Part shown: piece after piece, positions 43,550-52,027 of the stretch | Numbering within the stretch: the stretch's first letter is position 1 | How the letters are laid out: every line of letters starts with the position of its first letter | Assembly (NCBI GenBank): GCA_022827095.1 | Contig: JAJDTP010000005.1 | Span: 186,001 to 250,000 of the forward strand | From: Dehalococcoidia bacterium | Lineage (GTDB): Bacteria > Chloroflexota > Dehalococcoidia > Lucifugimonadales > UBA3495 | Length of the DNA stretch: 64,000 nt | Direction of reading: 5' to 3' | Program-made: the position numbers and the translations under genes | Notes under the pieces: model-generated | The model's input: the letters and a program-made list of their open reading frames with translations, nothing else | The model's database searches: none | What the model was told of the DNA's origin: nothing

Positions 43550-44728
43550 ATGACCACTGCCACTTATGATCTGGTGCTGTCGGGCGGCAACCTGCTAGAC
43601 CCGGCTCAAGGTATCAACGACGAGCCCCGCGATATCGCCTTCAAGGACGGCAAGGTCGCCGCGGTCGCCGATCATATCGACCCGGCCGCCGCCGCTCAGG
43701 CGATCGACGCCAGCGGCAAGCTGATCACCCCCGGCCTCATTGACCTCCACGGCCATTTCTATCACGGTGGCAGCGGCACCGCCGTGCACGCCGACCAGAC
43801 TTGTCTCGGCAGCGGCGTGACCACCGGCGTCGATGCCGGCAGCGCCGGTTTCCTCAACTACGGCGCCATGCGCGACTACGTCTTCCCGGCGCACCGCACG
43901 AGGCTGCTCGCCTTCCTCCACATTGGCGCCGTTGGTTTAGCCGCAAACCGCGTCCTCGGCGGCGGGCTCCACGACATGCGCATCATCGATGTGGAGCAGA
44001 CCGTCCAAGCAATCAAGGAGAACCCCGGTTTTATCTTTGGCGTCAAGGTACGGATGCACCACGACGCCGTGGCCCGCTGGAACGCCCACGAAGCCATGGC
44101 CCGCGCCCGCGAAGCCGCAACCGAGGCCGGCGTCAGCCTCATGGTCCATGTCAGTGGTACGCCTATCCCCCTGCCCGACGTACTCGAGCATCTCGGTCCC
44201 GGCGACATTTCCACCCATGCCTTCAACGGTTTGCCTGAAAACATGCTCGACAGTGCCGGCAAGGTCCGCTCCGAAGTCCGCGCTGCCGCCGACCGTGGCG
44301 TCATCATGGACGTCGCCCACGCCGGCGTCCATTGTGACGTGGAGGTGGTGAAGGCCGCCATGGATCAGGGAATCGTCCCCGATACCATCAGCACCGACGT
44401 GCACATCGCTCCGCCCGGCCGCGTCGTCTACCTCATGAACGACCTAGTCAGTAAATTCCATGCTCTGGGCATGCCTCTGGCCGACGCTGTTGCCGCCAGC
44501 ACCAGCCGCCCCGCGCAGATCCTGGGCCTGCAGAACAGCATCGGATCCCTGGCCGTGGGCATGAAAGGCGACGCCGCGATCTGGGACAAGCGCGAAGGGC
44601 GGTTCGTGTGGCACGACATGGCCGGCCACAACGTCGATGGCAAACTCCGCCTTGACACCTTCGCCACCATCAAGGGCGGTTTCACCGCCTGGCGAGAGGG
44701 CCAACTCGTGCAGATGGGTGAATGCTAG
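43550..44728 (+). CDS. Amidohydrolase/deacetylase family metal-dependent hydrolase
   Basis: A 392-residue amidohydrolase-superfamily TIM barrel: GLIDLHGHFYHGG supplies the first metal-binding histidines, FGVKVRMHHD the carbamylated lysine region, LMVHVSGTP and STHAFNGLP further histidines, and TISTDVHIAP the final aspartate. It resembles the amidohydrolase/deacetylase branch near dihydroorotase. The start ATG 43550 has GGAGG eleven bases upstream and fits the homology; a longer TTG frame is less likely. Substrate unknown. Confidence 0.85.
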   Translation: MTTATYDLVLSGGNLLDPAQGINDEPRDIAFKDGKVAAVADHIDPAAAAQAIDASGKLITPGLIDLHGHFYHGGSGTAVHADQTCLGSGVTTGVDAGSAGFLNYGAMRDYVFPAHRTRLLAFLHIGAVGLAANRVLGGGLHDMRIIDVEQTVQAIKENPGFIFGVKVRMHHDAVARWNAHEAMARAREAATEAGVSLMVHVSGTPIPLPDVLEHLGPGDISTHAFNGLPENMLDSAGKVRSEVRAAADRGVIMDVAHAGVHCDVEVVKAAMDQGIVPDTISTDVHIAPPGRVVYLMNDLVSKFHALGMPLADAVAASTSRPAQILGLQNSIGSLAVGMKGDAAIWDKREGRFVWHDMAGHNVDGKLRLDTFATIKGGFTAWREGQLVQMGEC

Positions 44729-44900
44729 ACTTGCCCTGCCGACTTTGCCGGGTAAGTCCGCTCAGGGTCTCCGGTGGGTTGGTATACGGGCGAGAACAGA
44801 CCGAACAACGGTAGCTAGGAAGGATGGAGCGCCGTATAGGACCGCCGGTTCCTGTATTTTCATCAACGCCCTGCTTGTATCAGATCAATTCAATACCAAC

Positions 44901-44922
44901 AGAGACCCAAGTGAGGGTCTCT
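44901..44922 (+). terminator. Hairpin in the gap after the amidohydrolase gene
   Basis: AGAGACCC (44901-44908), loop AAGTGA, exact inverse GGGTCTCT (44915-44922), then TTGC. It lies 32 bases before the PAC2 gene and could terminate the amidohydrolase message or sit in the PAC2 leader. Confidence 0.45.
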
Positions 44923-44953
44923 TTGCAAGCCGGCGTTGCGGTGAGGACACGTT

Positions 44954-45847
44954 ATGCGTATTGGTGAATTTGACATAGCCGAACCCGTGCCGGAGCTCCA
45001 CGAGCCGCACCTTCTAGCCGTGCTCCGGCCGTGGATCGACGTCGGAAACGTGGGCAGCCTGTCCCTGGGCAGAATCGAGCGCCACCTCCGCAGCCAGGAA
45101 CTCGGCCGCCTCTATCGCCCTGGCCGCTACTACGATTTCACTCGCTATCGCCCGCGATCCTATCTGGTCAACGGCCGCCGCGAGGTCACCATTCCCAATA
45201 CCATCATCCGTTACGCCAACCCGGAAGATGGCCCGCACCTGCTGACCGCCCACCTCCTGGAACCTCACCTCTACGGCGAAGACTACTCCGACGCGCTGCT
45301 CGACATCATCAACCGTTTCGGTGTGAAGCAGTACGCTCTCATCGGCGGCATGTACGACATGGTCCCCCACACCCGGCCACTGGTGGTGTCCGGTTTGGGC
45401 ACCGGCGAAAACGTCGAACGCGACTACCGCATCGCCAACGCCCGTGCCAGCAGCTATGAAGGCCCGACGACCATCACCTACACCGTCAGCCAGACCGCGG
45501 CGCAAAACGGCGTGGAGACGCGCGCCTTCGTCGTGCACCTGCCCCAGTACCTCAACCTGGACGATGATCACCAGGGCGCGGCCCGCATGATGGACCTGCT
45601 GTGCCGTATGTACAACCTGCCCGACTTCATCGCGCAGGCAGAGCGCGGCCAGAAGCAGTACGACGAGCTCACCCCCAACGACGGCCAGATCCCCAGCGGC
45701 GACACGCTCACTCGCATCGAAGAGATGTACGACAACGAGTACGGCGGCGCCGAGCAGACCGAGCCCACCACTCCTCTCCCGTCCAGCATCGAGGAATTCC
45801 TCCAGGGGTTAGGCGCGGACCTCGGCGACGACGAGGAATCTCGCTAG
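44954..45847 (+). CDS. PAC2 family protein
   Basis: A 297-residue protein of the PAC2 (proteasome-assembly-chaperone-like) family: LLAVLRPWIDVGNVGSLSL, YDFTRYRPRS, YALIGGMYDMVPHTRP and VSGLGTGE. The fold is a purine-phosphorylase-like sandwich, and its role in bacteria is unclear. The C-terminal ~60 residues (after EELTPNDGQ region) are acidic and low in complexity. The leader has GAGGACACGTT just before ATG 44954. It ends 31 bases before the M20 peptidase. Confidence 0.82.
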   Translation: MRIGEFDIAEPVPELHEPHLLAVLRPWIDVGNVGSLSLGRIERHLRSQELGRLYRPGRYYDFTRYRPRSYLVNGRREVTIPNTIIRYANPEDGPHLLTAHLLEPHLYGEDYSDALLDIINRFGVKQYALIGGMYDMVPHTRPLVVSGLGTGENVERDYRIANARASSYEGPTTITYTVSQTAAQNGVETRAFVVHLPQYLNLDDDHQGAARMMDLLCRMYNLPDFIAQAERGQKQYDELTPNDGQIPSGDTLTRIEEMYDNEYGGAEQTEPTTPLPSSIEEFLQGLGADLGDDEESR

Positions 45848-45878
45848 AATCCGCGTGTCCAGCGGGGTTTGTGATCCG

Positions 45879-47210
45879 ATGGTCTCCGCGTCACGCCCTG
45901 CGGATATCCGCCCTTCTGTACCTGAGCTCCTCCAGAAGCTCATCCGCTTCGACACCACCAACCCACCCGGAAACGAGACCGACTGCGCCGCCTATTGCCG
46001 GGATGTCCTCGCCGGCGCCGGTGTTCCATCTGAGCTCATCGGCGACGATTCCGGCCGCCTCAACGTAGTAAGCCGCTTGCCCGGCCGTGGCGATGCTCCC
46101 CCGCTCCTTCTCTACGGCCACATCGACGTGGTGCCCACCGCCGCGCAGCCCTGGGACGTCCCACCCTTCGAGGGCCGCCTCCAGGATGACTACGTCTGGG
46201 GCCGCGGCGCGCTGGATATGAAGGGCGGCGTCGCCATGATGATGGACGCCTTCATTCGTGCTCACCAGGAAGGGGCCAGTCTCCCCGGCGACGTGATCCT
46301 GGCCTTGGTCAGCGACGAGGAGGCCGGCGGCAACACCGGCGCTGCCTGGCTGGCGCACACCCACCCTGAGCTTTTTGAAGGCGTCCGCTACGCCGTCGGC
46401 GAGTTCGGCGGCTTCAGCAAGACCTACCGGGGCCGCAAGTTCTACATGGTCCAGGTGGCCGAAAAGCAGGGTTGCCAGGTTCAGGCCGTGGCTCGAGGCC
46501 CCGGCGGACATGGTTCCCTGGTGCACCGCGACACCGCCCCCACTCGCATGGCCCAGTTCTTGGTCAAGCTCGACCGCACCCCGCTGCCATTCCACGTCCA
46601 TCCGGTCACCCGCATGATGATCGAGGCGATGGCGGGGCGGTTGCCCCTGGCCGACGGCGCGTTCTTGCGGCTGCTCCTGAACCCCGCCTTCACCGGCCGG
46701 ATGCTGCGTCGCATGGGAACCGTGGGCCGCGAAATGGAACCGCTGTTCCGGCACACCGCCAACGCCACGGTCATCGCCGGCGGCGAAAAGACCAATGTCA
46801 TCCCCAGCGAGGTCACGGTCACACTGGATTGCCGGATGCTCCCCGGCTACGACGCCGAGGACCTGCTAGGCGAACTGCAACACATGGCCGGCCCCAACAT
46901 CGAACTCCAGGCCATCCCCTTCGAGCCCAAGCCGTGGGCGCTCAACATGGGGCTGTTCGACACCCTGTCCGACATCATCCGCGAACAGGATCCCGAGGGC
47001 GTCTCCGTGCCCATGCTCATGCCGGCCGCAACCGACGGGCGCCATTTCGCCACCCTCGGCATCCAGACCTACGGCTGGATGCCCATGAACCTGCCCGCCG
47101 ATTTTGACTTTCTCAGGACCATCCACGCCGCCAACGAGCGTGTGCCCATCTCCGCGCTGCACTTCGGTTCCGAAGCACTATTCCAGTTGCTCCAGCGTTT
47201 CCACGATTGA
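45879..47210 (+). CDS. M20 family metallopeptidase (ArgE/DapE-like)
   Basis: A 443-residue dizinc amidohydrolase: YGHIDVVP, GRGALDMKGG and SDEEAGGN carry the metal ligands and catalytic Glu, and ARGPGGHGSLVHRDTAPTRM is in the lid/dimer domain. It cleaves an amino-acid amide or N-acyl amino acid. ATG 45879 is preferred. A GTG at 45855 is open but lies too close to a TAGAAT -10-like hexamer (45845-45850) for the usual start distance. The lipoprotein gene overlaps its end by four bases. Confidence 0.88.
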   Translation: MVSASRPADIRPSVPELLQKLIRFDTTNPPGNETDCAAYCRDVLAGAGVPSELIGDDSGRLNVVSRLPGRGDAPPLLLYGHIDVVPTAAQPWDVPPFEGRLQDDYVWGRGALDMKGGVAMMMDAFIRAHQEGASLPGDVILALVSDEEAGGNTGAAWLAHTHPELFEGVRYAVGEFGGFSKTYRGRKFYMVQVAEKQGCQVQAVARGPGGHGSLVHRDTAPTRMAQFLVKLDRTPLPFHVHPVTRMMIEAMAGRLPLADGAFLRLLLNPAFTGRMLRRMGTVGREMEPLFRHTANATVIAGGEKTNVIPSEVTVTLDCRMLPGYDAEDLLGELQHMAGPNIELQAIPFEPKPWALNMGLFDTLSDIIREQDPEGVSVPMLMPAATDGRHFATLGIQTYGWMPMNLPADFDFLRTIHAANERVPISALHFGSEALFQLLQRFHD

Positions 47211-47989
47211 TCGTGCATTCCGCGTGGCTGCTCCGGGGCTTTCTCGTCATCGCCTTTTCGGCAATCGTCGCGTGCGCTACTGACCCACCGATTCCTGAGC
47301 CGACCGTGCGCGTGACCTCAACTGGCGCTCCTTCATCCGGTGTCACCCCTACCGAGACTATCCGGTCCACGCCCGCCATCACCATCCCACCAACCCCCGT
47401 GGTCACTGTGGCCACGCAGGTGCCGACGGCGCCCGGTACCGCCACGCCTCGCCTGCCGACGTCTACACCCGAATTCCAGGCAACCACCGCTGCGCCGGAC
47501 ACTTCGGCGCCAATTCCATTCCTGATCCGCTTGAGGGACAACCTCGACGATCCCTTGGGCTACTGTATCGATGTCCGTGGTTTCGGTGCCGGGATTCGGC
47601 TGGACGCCGACCTGCAAGCCCACAGCTGCAAGTCCAACTCTCCCGACGATCAGTCCTTCGCCATGATGGATGACCGGTTGGTTGGAACCATTGTGCTTGT
47701 CGAATACGAGGTCTGTCTCGCCGCCGCTGATCCAAAACCAGGCGCATCCATTTTGCTGCATCCGTGCGACGACCGATCAGTTTCCCAGGGTTTCGAGTTG
47801 CTTGCCGATGGCCGTCTGCGCCTGCATGTGGAGTCCAACGATTCGCAACCGGAGTTGTGCATTGGTGTCTCCGACGGTGCCGGCGAACCTGCGGGAGGCC
47901 GCAATCACTTGCGCCGGGACCTCATGCTGCTGAAATGCGACGATACCGATCCGATCTTGATCGCATGGGAGGCGACCCCAACAAAATAG
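47207..47989 (+). CDS. Lipoprotein with Pro/Thr-rich stalk and ricin-like domain
   Basis: A 260-residue secreted protein. The signal peptide (LLRGFLVIAFSAIVAC) ends in a lipobox cysteine at about residue 23. A stalk rich in Pro and Thr (residues ~25-100) is followed by a beta-trefoil-like segment with YCIDVRGFG, LQAHSCK, CLAAADPKPGASI and ELCIGVSDG. Repeated Cys plus Q-x-F/W blocks resemble ricin-type lectins that bind sugars. Start TTG 47207 or GTG 47213; the overlap with the peptidase stop favours coupled translation. A bidirectional hairpin follows. Confidence 0.72.
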   Translation: MIVHSAWLLRGFLVIAFSAIVACATDPPIPEPTVRVTSTGAPSSGVTPTETIRSTPAITIPPTPVVTVATQVPTAPGTATPRLPTSTPEFQATTAAPDTSAPIPFLIRLRDNLDDPLGYCIDVRGFGAGIRLDADLQAHSCKSNSPDDQSFAMMDDRLVGTIVLVEYEVCLAAADPKPGASILLHPCDDRSVSQGFELLADGRLRLHVESNDSQPELCIGVSDGAGEPAGGRNHLRRDLMLLKCDDTDPILIAWEATPTK

Positions 47990-48011
47990 GGGCGAATGTT
48001 CATTCGCCCCT
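47988..48011 (-). terminator. Terminator of rplT operon (convergent side)
   Basis: On the minus strand, AGGGGCGAAT, loop GAAC, ATTCGCCCCT, then ATTTTGTT: a ten-pair stem plus a T-rich tail. It ends infC-rpmI-rplT and could also stop the lipoprotein message from the other side, though that side lacks T-run strength. Confidence 0.75.
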
Positions 48012-48040
48012 CGCTCGTGAAGAATGTGAATCGGAGTCGA

Positions 48041-48406
48041 CTATGCGGTGGCGGCCGTCGCTCCCTTGGCCACTTCAATAAGCCGCTCGAAGGCATCCGG
48101 GTCCCGCACCGCCATATCCGCCAGCATTTTGCGGTCGATCTCTATGCCGGCGACATTCAACCCGTGCATGAACTGGCTGTAGGTCATGTCGTGCTGGCGG
48201 GTCGCCGCACCGATGCGGATGATCCACAGGCGCCGGAAATCGCCCTTGCGTTGCCGGCGGTGGCGGTACGCGTGGCTCCACGCGTGCATCACTGCCTCTT
48301 TCGCCCACTTGTAGTTGCGCCCCGACGATGCCTGGTACCCCTTGGCGGCTTTGATGATCTTCTTGTGTCGGGCGCGCTTGGTGACGCCCCTTTTGACTCT
48401 TGGCAC
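48041..48406 (-). CDS. rplT: 50S ribosomal protein L20
   Basis: A 121-residue L20 ([39 protein letters not shown], and [18 protein letters not shown]), of standard length. It binds 23S rRNA early in 50S assembly and in many bacteria represses its own operon by binding the mRNA. Last gene in infC-rpmI-rplT, followed by the terminator at 47988. Confidence 0.98.
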   Translation of the reverse strand: MPRVKRGVTKRARHKKIIKAAKGYQASSGRNYKWAKEAVMHAWSHAYRHRRQRKGDFRRLWIIRIGAATRQHDMTYSQFMHGLNVAGIEIDRKMLADMAVRDPDAFERLIEVAKGATAATA

Positions 48407-48424
48407 GGTTACGGATTCTCCAGT

Positions 48425-48625
48425 CTAGACGTCATAGGGAACCAGCCGGCTCAGACGCTTCACGTCCGCGTCGGCGAAGCCGATCTTCTGCGCGAATTTC
48501 CGCGTGACCTTCTTCGGCTTCTTGCGCCGGAGGTGACTGCTCATCCGCTTGCGGCGGAGCAGCTTGCCGGAGCCCGTCACGTGTATTCGGGCCTTGGCCC
48601 CTTTGTGGGTTTTCAGTTTGGGCAT
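48425..48625 (-). CDS. rpmI: 50S ribosomal protein L35
   Basis: A 66-residue L35: MPKLKTHKGAKARIHVTG and LLRRKRMSSHLRRKKPKK. Basic, standard length for the family. It sits 18 bases before rplT and six bases after infC, the common order. Confidence 0.97.
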   Translation of the reverse strand: MPKLKTHKGAKARIHVTGSGKLLRRKRMSSHLRRKKPKKVTRKFAQKIGFADADVKRLSRLVPYDV

Positions 48626-48631
48626 GTGCGA

Positions 48632-49186
48632 TTATTCCGTAGCTACTGCTTCCTTTCGTTCGTTGCGGGCCGCGACCGTCGGGTTGGGTATCAGGACCAT
48701 GGACATGGCCCGCCCTTCCATTGAAGGCTGCTGCTCCAGTCGGATGTCGTCTTTCAGTTCCTCGGCTACGCGCTTCAGCAGCGACAGGCCGTTTTGCTGG
48801 TGCACCGCCTCACGTCCGCGGAATCTTACCGTCAGCTTGACCTTGTCACCGTTCCCGATGAACTGGCGCACCTTGCGGAGCTTGGCGTCGAAGTCGTGGG
48901 TGCCGATGTTGGGACGGAACCGGACTTCCTTCAGCTCGTTGCTTTTCTGGGATTTGCGGGTCTCGCGCTCTTTCTTGGACGAGAGATACCGGAGTTTGCC
49001 GTAGTCAAGCAGCCGCGCGACCGGCGGGTCGGCGTTGGGCGCCACTTCCACCAGGTCAAGGTCATTCATCCGCGCCCTGGAGAGAGCGTCGGACACTGTC
49101 ATTACGCCAAGCTGCTCGCCATCTTCTCCGATTACCCGTACCCGGGGAACGCGTATCTGTTCGTTGACCCTGTATTGCCTGGCTAT
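48632..49186 (-). CDS. infC: Translation initiation factor IF-3, AUA start codon
   Basis: A 184-residue IF-3: YRVNEQIRVPRVRVIGEDGE opens the N-domain and LTVRFRGREAVHQQNG the C-domain. IF-3 stops subunit joining and checks start codons on the 30S. The start is read as ATA at 49186-49184, because AGGAGG lies exactly seven bases before it and the homology begins there. No ATG, GTG or TTG fits. Rare start codons (AUU/AUA) in infC are a known self-control device, because IF-3 rejects them. A strong promoter lies at 49261. Confidence 0.93.
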   Translation of the reverse strand: MARQYRVNEQIRVPRVRVIGEDGEQLGVMTVSDALSRARMNDLDLVEVAPNADPPVARLLDYGKLRYLSSKKERETRKSQKSNELKEVRFRPNIGTHDFDAKLRKVRQFIGNGDKVKLTVRFRGREAVHQQNGLSLLKRVAEELKDDIRLEQQPSMEGRAMSMVLIPNPTVAARNERKEAVATE

Positions 49187-49260
49187 GGCGACACCTCCTA
49201 ATGGGTACGTGACGTATAAGGCTGGAACCGAACACAGTCCCAACCGCTCATCGTTGCACT

Positions 49261-49289
49261 ATTCTAGCGGCGCCCCACCGGGCAGTCAA
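49261..49289 (-). promoter_or_regulatory. Promoter of infC-rpmI-rplT
   Basis: On the minus strand TTGACT (49289-49284), 17-base spacer, TAGAAT (49266-49261). The expected start near 49254 leaves a 68-base leader before the AUA start. Confidence 0.8.
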
Positions 49290-49389
49290 CGACTTGAGCA
49301 GTGGCAGGACTGTGCCAAACTCGTTGGCCATTAGCCGACGTTCCTGCGAAATCGGGAACAACGGCCCCAACTGCATAGCCCCTAACAGG

Positions 49390-49509
49390 GTTTGCCGGAC
49401 CTTATGATTGACACGCACTGGGGAACTTCTATCGTGGAACAGTTCCAATCCTAATAGTCCGCAAATCTTGAAAATCCTGCTTCTGACGTTTCTCCGCCAC
49501 AAACCGGGA
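49390..49509. repeat. Dispersed palindromic intergenic element, copy E
   Basis: GGAACAGTTCCAATCCTAAT then CAAATCTTGAAAATCCTGCT and TCTGACG, ending in an ACAAACCGGGA-like outer end; the left arm is degenerate. It lies in the 390-base gap between infC and the 49577 gene, whose remainder contains the infC promoter and no other recognised feature. Confidence 0.65.
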
Positions 49510-49576
49510 GGGATAGATTTGAAAGGCGGTACAGGCCATCGCGCGTCTTGGCCCCTGCGACAAGCCAGGCTGGGTT

Positions 49577-50188
49577 TCAGTCCAGGTCGTCGCCGTCGTC
49601 TTCAAACAGGTCGTCATCATCGTCGAGGTCGTCTTCACCAAACAGGTCTTCATCCTCGTCATCGTCTGCGGCGAGAGCCTCTATGATCCTACTCAACTGC
49701 TCGTCTTCGTCCGTTCCTGGGGCCGACAGCATCAGGACAGTGTCGGGAACCTCCTCGGGTTCCGGCTCCTCCACCGGAATCGCCGCAAACCCGTAGAACA
49801 CGTCGTTGTCCAGCACCCTCGCCAGTCCGCCCACGGTCAGCGTGATCGGTCGTATCGGTGTCGACCATTTGTCGGTAAGTTCAGCGTGCAACTCCGACAG
49901 CGGCATCGGCTCCTCTCCCCGCAGCAGCAAAGTGCGGAACACTATCTCTTGTAGGGGCATTGCCGACTGTATGAATTCGGTGTCTCCGGCGCAATGGGAC
50001 CGGATTTCCTTTACCAAATCGGACGGATCCGCGATTTGGGACGGCGTCCTTCCAAAAGACGGGCACGCGGTGTTCAATCGAGCCAGGAGCAATGGGATCG
50101 GGGACCGGTTCAACTCTTCCAACCGTTCCAGGCTGAACCGGTATTCAGTCCCCGCCGATCTGCTATTTCCGGTGACGGTCGTCGTCAT
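49577..50188 (-). CDS. Hypothetical protein with very acidic C-terminal tail
   Basis: A 203-residue protein. Residues ~5-145 have a helical look with a possible winged-helix segment (LLLRGEEPMPLSELHAEL, then LTVGGLARVLDNDVFYGF). Residues ~165-203 are almost all Asp and Glu (DDDEDEDLFGEDDL and similar). It starts by overlapping the moeA stop by four bases (ATGA), so translation is coupled to moeA. An acidic tail of this kind resembles the delta subunit of RNA polymerase, but the rest does not clearly match it. Not recognised with confidence. Confidence 0.5.
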   Translation of the reverse strand: MTTTVTGNSRSAGTEYRFSLERLEELNRSPIPLLLARLNTACPSFGRTPSQIADPSDLVKEIRSHCAGDTEFIQSAMPLQEIVFRTLLLRGEEPMPLSELHAELTDKWSTPIRPITLTVGGLARVLDNDVFYGFAAIPVEEPEPEEVPDTVLMLSAPGTDEDEQLSRIIEALAADDDEDEDLFGEDDLDDDDDLFEDDGDDLD

Positions 50189-51606
50189 ACGTTAACCTCT
50201 TCATTCCAGTCCAGCATTATGATCTTTACGGCTTGACCGGCGTCCTTGCGCGGCAGATCTGCCGGGCAGATCGCCAGTCCGTTCGCTTTGGACAGCGATG
50301 TCAGGATGTTTGATCCCTGCGGTCCGGTTGGCGTGGCGTACCATGTTCCGTCCCGCCTCTCGACCTCGACCCGCGCGTAGACCCGCCGGCCGTCGTTGTT
50401 GAAAATCGGCCCAGTGAGCACGCCTTCCACCGCCGGGCGCTCCAGCAGGTCACGCCCCAACATGCGGCGCACCGCCGCCCGACCGAACATTTCGAACGCC
50501 AGCAGCGCGCTCACGGGGTTCCCGGGCAGACCCAGCAACGGCAGTGGTCCTAGACCGTTCCGCCGGATCAACCCGAACGCCAGCGGTTTGGCCGGCCGCA
50601 TCCGCACCGACCAGAAGTTCATGTCCCCCCGCTGCTCCAGCACGTCCTTCACCATGTCGTAGTCGCCCTTGGACACGCCGGCCGACGTAACCAGCAGGTC
50701 AGCGTCCGAGGCGTCGTCGATGCAACGGTGCAGGTCGTCCAGGTTGTCCCGCGCGATGCCGATCATCTTCGCCTCTCCGCCCGCCGCTCGGACGGCTGCG
50801 GCCACGCTGCTGCTGTTGCTGTCGTAGATGTGACCCGGGGCCAGTTCTTCGCCCACCGTGGTCAACTCGTCCCCGGTGGAAAGCACAGCCACCACCGGTC
50901 GCCGGATCACCTTTGCCGTGACCAGTCCCAGAGATGCGAGCACGCCGGCTTCCGCGGGCCGTATCACAGTGCCTGCTGTCAACACCAACTCGCCGGCCAG
51001 CACGTCTTCACCAGCCGGTCTGACGTTGCTGCCCAGCGGCAGGGCCTTGCGGATTTCAATCTTGTCCAATGGTATGCCGGCCCGCCGGCGATCAATTTCG
51101 TCTGTCTCCTCAAAGGGGACCACCGTGTCCGCCCCGTCGGGTACGGGAGCCCCGGTCATGATCCGGATCACGTTTCCCTTGGTCACCGTTTGGTCCGAAA
51201 CCTGTCCGGCCGCAACTGCGGAGATCACCGCGAGCGTCGGCGGCGCGTCGTTGGCGCCTGCGATGTCAGCGTGCAGCACGGCGTAGCCGTCCATCGCCGA
51301 GTTGGCCAGCGGCGGGAGATTCAACGGCGAGCTGACGTCCTCCGCCAGCGCCAACCCCAGGCACTCCAGTACCGGCAATTCCACCGCGTCCAGCGGGCTG
51401 AAGTGGGCAAGGATGCGCTCGAACGCCTGCTCCACCTCCAGCATGTCCTCGTGCCCGTGGCCGTCGACGTGGCCGCGATGGTGTCCGCCGTGCCCGTGTT
51501 CCCCGTGGCTTTGGTCGCGATGCCCGTGGTCATGGATGCTTTCGTGGTCGCCGTCACCGTGGGCGTCATGGGTGTGCAGGTGACGGGGGTGGGCGTGAGT
51601 AGTCAT
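50185..51606 (-). CDS. moeA: Molybdopterin molybdenumtransferase MoeA with His-rich N-terminus
   Basis: A 473-residue MoeA. The core (residues ~55-470) has LPPLANSAMDGYAV, IRIMTGAPVPDGADTVVPFE, VAVLSTGDELTTVGEELAPG and LLGLPGNPVSALLAFEMF. MoeA inserts molybdate into adenylated molybdopterin. Residues 1-52 are an unusual extension with 18 histidines (HDAHGDGDHESIHDHGHRD is part of it). That is far more than normal MoeA and could be a metal store or metal sensor. Downstream is the acidic-tail gene (overlap four bases). The sulfite oxidase at 11896 is one consumer of its product. Confidence 0.95.
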   Translation of the reverse strand: MTTHAHPRHLHTHDAHGDGDHESIHDHGHRDQSHGEHGHGGHHRGHVDGHGHEDMLEVEQAFERILAHFSPLDAVELPVLECLGLALAEDVSSPLNLPPLANSAMDGYAVLHADIAGANDAPPTLAVISAVAAGQVSDQTVTKGNVIRIMTGAPVPDGADTVVPFEETDEIDRRRAGIPLDKIEIRKALPLGSNVRPAGEDVLAGELVLTAGTVIRPAEAGVLASLGLVTAKVIRRPVVAVLSTGDELTTVGEELAPGHIYDSNSSSVAAAVRAAGGEAKMIGIARDNLDDLHRCIDDASDADLLVTSAGVSKGDYDMVKDVLEQRGDMNFWSVRMRPAKPLAFGLIRRNGLGPLPLLGLPGNPVSALLAFEMFGRAAVRRMLGRDLLERPAVEGVLTGPIFNNDGRRVYARVEVERRDGTWYATPTGPQGSNILTSLSKANGLAICPADLPRKDAGQAVKIIMLDWNEEVNV

Positions 51607-51715
51607 GGTAATCGCGTCCGTAGCAGGCGTGAAAGGCGGAATGCAACAAACAATCGTACCACACTCCCAAATGCCCCGAGCCCGCGGCGTTTGGCCTGGA
51701 GCTTTCGATTGTTGC

Positions 51716-51812
51716 CGTCATTCCGGACTTGATCCGGAATCCAAAGCTTTACGAATGTGGCGACGTCGCTGGTCGCTAGCCGTTGCTGGATTCTGGCTTC
51801 CCCGGAATGACG
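51716..51812. repeat. GTCATTCC-family element
   Basis: CGTCATTCCGGACTTGATCC at the left and CCCCGGAATGACGG at the right, with GGATTCTGG inside: inverted ends around a variable centre. It lies in the 421-base gap between moeA and pheT. Beyond it and the next repeat no gene is seen. Confidence 0.65.
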
Positions 51813-51895
51813 GATACTGGTGGTCGCAGAGCAATTATCGAAAGGCCCTGGGCATGTGACCGCAAGTGTTGAGAATCCAGGAGGTGGTGATTCCG

Positions 51896-52005
51896 AGATG
51901 CCTGCGACACAGCAACCTCGCCGCCGTAACAGCAACGTCCACACCGAAGGGTTCCCCCACACCAAGGAGATTGCCCCGCAGCGTCCGCAATGACACGTTT
52001 CCCGC
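51896..52005. repeat. CATTGCGA-family repeat, inverted copy
   Basis: Reads in inverse: the right side has AAGGAGATTGCC then GCAGCGTCCGCAATGACAC, matching the reverse of GTCATTGCGA...GCAATCTC. The left part (CAGCAACCTC) is degenerate. It is in the same gap as the previous element. Confidence 0.5.
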
Positions 52006-52027
52006 AAGTTTGAATCTTTGCCCGTGG

